Assembly: GCF_001995985.1 (NCBI RefSeq)
Contig: NZ_MUFC01000001.1
Location: 1 to 41,790 of the forward strand
Source of the DNA: Salinivibrio sharmensis
Lineage (GTDB): Bacteria > Pseudomonadota > Gammaproteobacteria > Enterobacterales > Vibrionaceae
DNA: 41,790 bases
Reading direction: 5' to 3'
The translations under genes were made by a program, and so were the position numbers. Below are positions 41,496 to 41,790 of this stretch, piece after piece. The notes beneath the pieces are model-generated. The model saw only the letters and a list, made by a program, of their open reading frames with translations. It had not been told where the DNA came from and ran no database searches. Every line of letters begins with the position of its first letter. Position 1 is the first letter of the stretch.

Positions 41496-41523
41496 GCGAT
41501 AAATCAACTACTTACCGACAACT

Positions 41524-41548
41524 AAGGCCAGCATTGCTGGCCTTTTTC
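41524..41548 (+). terminator. Terminator of the dnaA-gyrB operon
   Basis: AAGGCCAGC (41524-41532) and GCTGGCCTT (41536-41544) enclose three bases and are followed by TTTT, 28 bases beyond the gyrB stop. Confidence 0.93.
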
Positions 41549-41599
41549 ATATCTCTTTGCGAGGCAAATCGCAATAGATGACTGTTTTTATATGGCTCT

Positions 41600-41790
41600 T
41601 CATCGTTCATGGTGGAAAGTCATATCAAGTCCCCCAAAATAGAACAGTATCGCTGTCTTGAACCTTTGTTTGTTTCTAAAGCCTTTAGCTCTAAGCTTCA
41701 TGTATTGGATTTTGGCATTTATAGCCTCCGCCAAGCCATTCGATGCCTTAAGCCGCATTGCATTAAGGATTGCTGGTAAGTGCTTTTTCA
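41600..41790 (-). mobile_element. ISL3-family transposase, C-terminal part, cut by the window edge
   Basis: The minus strand encodes 63 codons ending at TGA 41600. The translation includes LKASNGLAEAINAKIQYMK, LRAKGFRNKQRF and FYFGGLDM, the C-terminal signature of ISL3-group (IS204/IS1001/IS1096/IS1165) DDE transposases. The element end is probably GGCTCTTCATCG, starting about 41594, which looks like a terminal inverted repeat, but the other end is not visible. It was inserted just behind the gyrB terminator, where it would disturb little. Whether the copy is intact cannot be told. Confidence 0.85.

Overview
The window is the replication-origin region of a gammaproteobacterial main chromosome, most likely from the Vibrionaceae. 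The evidence is an E. coli-type oriC between mnmG and mioC, parAB between rsmG and the atp operon, a polar amino-acid ABC transporter between rpmH and dnaA, and comM next to the ilv operon. A Salinivibrio-like genus is possible, but the genus is inference.

Left edge (1-2185): an AT-rich accessory segment interrupts comM, the branch-migration helicase gene of natural transformation. It carries the tail of an unknown gene, a type II restriction endonuclease of the HNH type, and a D12-class adenine methyltransferase. The two enzyme genes converge and overlap. Only the first 67 codons or so of comM remain here.

2186-9006: the ilvL-GMEDA operon for branched-chain amino acids, with leader peptide and attenuator, ending in a bidirectional terminator. 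9007-9936: two tandem paralogous XRE-type regulators. 10044-10200: three inverted repeats. 10216-12869: glmS behind a DeoR-family regulator that has a perfect 19-bp palindrome just upstream of its start. 12954-13768: a seven-gene tRNA operon (Gln, Arg, Leu, Gln, Met, Leu, Leu) with a strong promoter and terminator. 13846-15204: glmU. 15360-22293: the complete atpIBEFHAGDC operon. 22474-26700: parB, parA, rsmG and mnmG.

26795-27072: oriC, with three GATC-headed 12/13-mers, four DnaA boxes and 13 GATC sites. On its far side lie mioC, a membrane protein with a degenerate GGDEF domain, mnmE, and the yidC-yidD-rnpA-rpmH cluster, all on the minus strand. The ABC transporter follows. The divergent dnaA-dnaN-recF-gyrB operon completes the replication block. 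The right edge holds the 3' end of an ISL3-family transposase.

Most of the window is conserved housekeeping DNA: initiation (oriC, dnaA), clamp (dnaN), segregation (parAB), topology (gyrB), repair (recF), tRNA modification (mnmE, mnmG) and energy (atp). The unusual parts are the comM island, the HNH enzyme's domain layout, the catalytically degenerate GGDEF protein beside oriC, a second GATC cluster downstream of mnmE, a parS-like 16-mer inside recF, and several unexplained palindromes.
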